This document shows positions 23,470 to 26,003 of a DNA stretch of 26,003 nucleotides, piece after piece. Positions within the stretch are counted from its first letter, which is position 1, and each line of letters begins with the position of its first letter. The stretch lies in the IMG/VR virus record IMGVR_UViG_3300034789_000257, positions 1 to 26,003 of that record, one strand, 5' to 3'. A model generated the notes under the pieces. It ran no database searches. It was not told where the DNA came from and saw nothing but the letters and a program-made list of their open reading frames with translations. The position numbers were made by a program, and so were the translations under genes. The DNA comes from a virus.

Positions 23470-26003
23470 TCGTTAGCATTCCGTTATTGTTAGAGACATA
23501 AGAAATTACAGGTTGGTCTCCTCCAACTGTATTTATTATGGGTTTCTCAATAGTTTGAGTTACGAAAACAACATTAGACTCTAATTCTTCATCAGCATCC
23601 CTCTGTGCTTTAGATAATAGAGCGTTATCGTTGAATGTAAATGTCTGTTGAGTATCATCTGAAGTGTTAATCATTTCTGACATCTTCTTCAAGTCACCCT
23701 CAAGACTGCCTAATAGTTTCTCTAGAGGAGTGCCTCCTTCCTTCTCATCGTCGTCTCCTGTTTTAGTTTTAACTGTTTTAATCTTCTTATCTTTACCAGT
23801 AAACACACCCAATGGGTCCCACCATGCTTTTTTCTTTGCCTCTTCCTTCTCTGCTTCTTCTGTCTTAGGTTTTGTAATCTCTTTTAGACCTCTAGGTGCT
23901 CTCCACATCCAAATATCATTCTCAGGTGACTGGTCTTGGAATATATCTCGCTTCATAAGATAAGACTTACCTACACCATCAGTCTTACTGTCTTGTGAGT
24001 TTTTCTTGAGCCAAGTGCCACCCATACCTAATTGACCAAAGGGGTCATGCACAATCCATCCTAACGGTGAATAACCTGTTAGCATAGCCCAGTGACCAGT
24101 GCCTGTATACTTCATCCCAAGAGGGACTGGGTATCCATCATCTATCTCTTTTCTTAAGTTATCATATCCCTGCACACCAGTCTCTAACTTACTATCAATG
24201 CCATAATCTTTCAATGCTTTCTGTTGTGCTGCAGCATCAGTTGACGTGCCATACTTATGTCTTGTCTTATTGTATTCTTTTGTAGTTACAGTATTACCTG
24301 TCAAATAACTCGTCCACATTGCCATGACAGTTGAATAGCATTGTGTATCTCCTTTACGACCTTCGGGGTCATCATCATTTGCTCTCTGATTATAGTAGGG
24401 CACAGTCAATACCTTACCACCCGACTCAAACTCTTGTAACCTCTGAGATGGATTATGTCCTGCAATCCTCATCAGTGTGTCGAAACAACTGACTAAACCA
24501 CCTTCTGCAAACTGTTGCTGTTTAAATGCTGTTGCTAACTCATCAAACTGAGCACCGACATGTCCACCCCATGCCTTGCTGTCGCCAGAAAACAATCCAG
24601 CTGGGTCCCACCATGCCTTATTTTTCTTATCTTTTTTTGCGTTGTCACCAGTAAAGACACCACCTACGTCCCACCATGCCTTATCACCTGATGCAGTCCT
24701 CTCTCCATCAAAGTCAAACAGGTTTAATGTCAATGCATCTGCAAACCCTGCTACCACACTTTTTGGATTCAACAATCGTTTAGCATTTCTGACAATAAAC
24801 CCTACCGTCTTACCTATTACTTTAAATCCTGTGGCAAAAACAAACCCATAGAAATCTCTTAATGGTTTTGTGTAGTCCCACAGCATCTTACCAAGAGTGC
24901 CTAAAACCTCAAATAAGTCACCAAGTAAAGGTCCTAGTTTGTCAGCGAAAGGTTTATATAATGCCTTTGCCAACTCCATATACATTTTAAATGCTCTACC
25001 TAGAGGCTCAAATATAGGTTGTGCCATCTTACCAAATGACTTTCCTACCCACTCTCCTAAGAAACCACCAATAGCACTACCAATCATAGGTGCGAAAGGT
25101 CCTAAGAATGGTGCAACTGCTGTTAATGCTGCTGCTCCTGCAATACCACCGACTGCTTGACCTACACCCGCACCGACTGCCTCACCCGCTTGCTCTCCTT
25201 GTGCTAGTCCTCCTGCAATACGTGTGACACCACCAATAATACTAAGACCGCCTGCTATCTTCCCTGCACCAACTTTCTTGGCAAACTTACCAAGACCTTT
25301 ACCCATCTTATTACGACCAATCCTACCTCTCTGCTGTAGTTTTGCTAAAGGACCCTTCTTCTTACCTTTAAACTGTGTTTGAAATCTATCCTTAAATTGT
25401 TTTGAATATAGGTCAGACTTCATTCCTCTGCCTGCTTTCGCAGCACGTTTGGAATCAGCTCTCTGAGCTGACTTTTGCATTGCCTGATATTCTTTCTCTG
25501 AGTATATGACTCCTGTTTTCTTATCTCTATACCCTTTTATTCTAGCTTTACTAGATGCTCTCAATTCTTCTGTGGTTTCTGCAGTCTTATCAAATATGCT
25601 ATTGATACCTTTGACATCCTGTATCAATTTCCATGGCATTATAAGATACTGAGCTGTCCTTAATGCTGCAATACCACCAATTATCTGGAATACTCCGACA
25701 AAACGACGCATTCCTCTTTCTACTATATTCTTATCACTAAGGTCTCCAAATGTATTACTGAGACCACCTAATACACCACCAACACCAAATGATGCTATTT
25801 TAAATGCGAATTTACCTAGAGTAAAGAAGAATTTAACTAATTTCGTTACTTGCTCTGGGTTTTTCTGTATAAAATCTAATGCACCATATATCACAAACCA
25901 TTTGACCATAGTGCCTAAAGTCTTACCGAGCATCCCGATAAAACTTTCTATAGGTTTACGAATTGTCTTAAACCTCTTATCTGCCTCCTTTGCTCCTGCC
26001 TTT
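23459..26003 (-). CDS. Tape-measure-like protein with C39-like peptidase domain; 5' end outside window
   Basis: The frame is open to base 26003; the first Met inside the window (25933) is preceded by in-frame codons (KRFKTIRKPIESFIG), so the start is missing. Numbering from that Met, it has a KWFVIYGALDFIQKNPEQVTKLVKF block like the next gene, a basic region (100-210), a Gly zipper (225-290) and QPIFEPLGRAFKMYMELAK. It then has a papain-like C39 domain with VPYYNQ, DTQCYSTVMAMW (C532), GHWAMLTGY (H614) and VHDPFG (D630), a plausible Cys-His-Asp triad. AWWDxxGxF(S/T)G motifs flank that domain. A role as tail protein with a peptidase that opens the host envelope is inferred. Confidence 0.75.
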   Translation of the reverse strand, partial: KAGAKEADKRFKTIRKPIESFIGMLGKTLGTMVKWFVIYGALDFIQKNPEQVTKLVKFFFTLGKFAFKIASFGVGGVLGGLSNTFGDLSDKNIVERGMRRFVGVFQIIGGIAALRTAQYLIMPWKLIQDVKGINSIFDKTAETTEELRASSKARIKGYRDKKTGVIYSEKEYQAMQKSAQRADSKRAAKAGRGMKSDLYSKQFKDRFQTQFKGKKKGPLAKLQQRGRIGRNKMGKGLGKFAKKVGAGKIAGGLSIIGGVTRIAGGLAQGEQAGEAVGAGVGQAVGGIAGAAALTAVAPFLGPFAPMIGSAIGGFLGEWVGKSFGKMAQPIFEPLGRAFKMYMELAKALYKPFADKLGPLLGDLFEVLGTLGKMLWDYTKPLRDFYGFVFATGFKVIGKTVGFIVRNAKRLLNPKSVVAGFADALTLNLFDFDGERTASGDKAWWDVGGVFTGDNAKKDKKNKAWWDPAGLFSGDSKAWGGHVGAQFDELATAFKQQQFAEGGLVSCFDTLMRIAGHNPSQRLQEFESGGKVLTVPYYNQRANDDDPEGRKGDTQCYSTVMAMWTSYLTGNTVTTKEYNKTRHKYGTSTDAAAQQKALKDYGIDSKLETGVQGYDNLRKEIDDGYPVPLGMKYTGTGHWAMLTGYSPLGWIVHDPFGQLGMGGTWLKKNSQDSKTDGVGKSYLMKRDIFQDQSPENDIWMWRAPRGLKEITKPKTEEAEKEEAKKKAWWDPLGVFTGKDKKIKTVKTKTGDDDEKEGGTPLEKLLGSLEGDLKKMSEMINTSDDTQQTFTFNDNALLSKAQRDADEELESNVVFVTQTIEKPIINTVGGDQPVISYVSNNNGMLTNGN
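23812..24683 (-). repeat. Three AWWD-x-x-G-x-F-(S/T)-G motifs in one protein
   Basis: The protein segments KAWWDVGGVFTGD (about 24683), KAWWDPAGLFSGD (about 24620) and KAWWDPLGVFTGK (about 23830) are near-identical. The underlying DNA is also close (CCCACCATGCC on the plus strand in all three). Two lie before and one after the C39-like domain, each followed by a Lys-rich stretch, so they look like docking or linker units. Confidence 0.75.

Noticed and set aside
1386-25160. Numerous plus-strand open frames of 60-225 codons.
   Set aside because: All lie opposite well-supported minus-strand genes, have no ribosome sites or recognisable products, and have the low-complexity composition expected of antisense frames.

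Overview
The window looks like part of the genome of a T4-like cyanophage, a contractile-tailed myovirus of marine Synechococcus or Prochlorococcus. Every supported gene lies on the minus strand, tightly packed with 1-30 nt overlaps or very short gaps, so transcription runs from base 26003 towards base 1. The phage call rests on the baseplate-hub and tail-fibre genes, T4-type late promoter motifs (TATAAATA and close variants), and host-derived genes typical of cyanophages: transaldolase talC, CP12, CpeT and a flavin-dependent halogenase.

Layout in the direction of transcription. (1) 26003-19517: two large, related tape-measure/hub-like proteins, the first cut by the window edge and carrying a C39-like cysteine peptidase domain, then a gp27-like hub protein. 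(2) 19504-18612: a small accessory insert with cp12, one unknown gene and cpeT. (3) 18599-15864: a gp5-like central hub/needle, read here as two ORFs separated by a single in-frame TAG. (4) 15833-12833: an accessory island of seven overlapping genes behind a sigma70-type promoter: an unknown, a Phd/YefM-like orphan antitoxin, a 2OG-Fe(II) oxygenase-like protein, an unknown, a second such oxygenase, talC, and a JmjC/cupin-like protein. (5) 12789-1424: tail fibre and baseplate-periphery proteins, including a 1190-residue protein, two XkdW-like small proteins and three tandem glycine-rich adhesin paralogues. (6) 1368-1: a halogenase gene, cut by the window edge, behind a perfect-consensus sigma70 promoter and a terminator-like hairpin in its leader.

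The structural genes together would build the tail tip, baseplate and receptor-binding fibres. CP12 (Calvin-cycle brake) and TalC (pentose phosphate flux) fit the known cyanophage strategy of diverting host carbon to NADPH and nucleotides; CpeT acts on light-harvesting pigment proteins. The most unusual observations are the amber codon that interrupts a continuous octad repeat in the needle, the promoter/hairpin leader of the halogenase, the cluster of three iron-oxygenase-like proteins around talC, and the triplicated adhesin genes whose stop codons sit inside late promoter motifs. No tRNA, rRNA, CRISPR array, transposon or integrase was seen, and no gene-free stretch exceeds about 60 bases.
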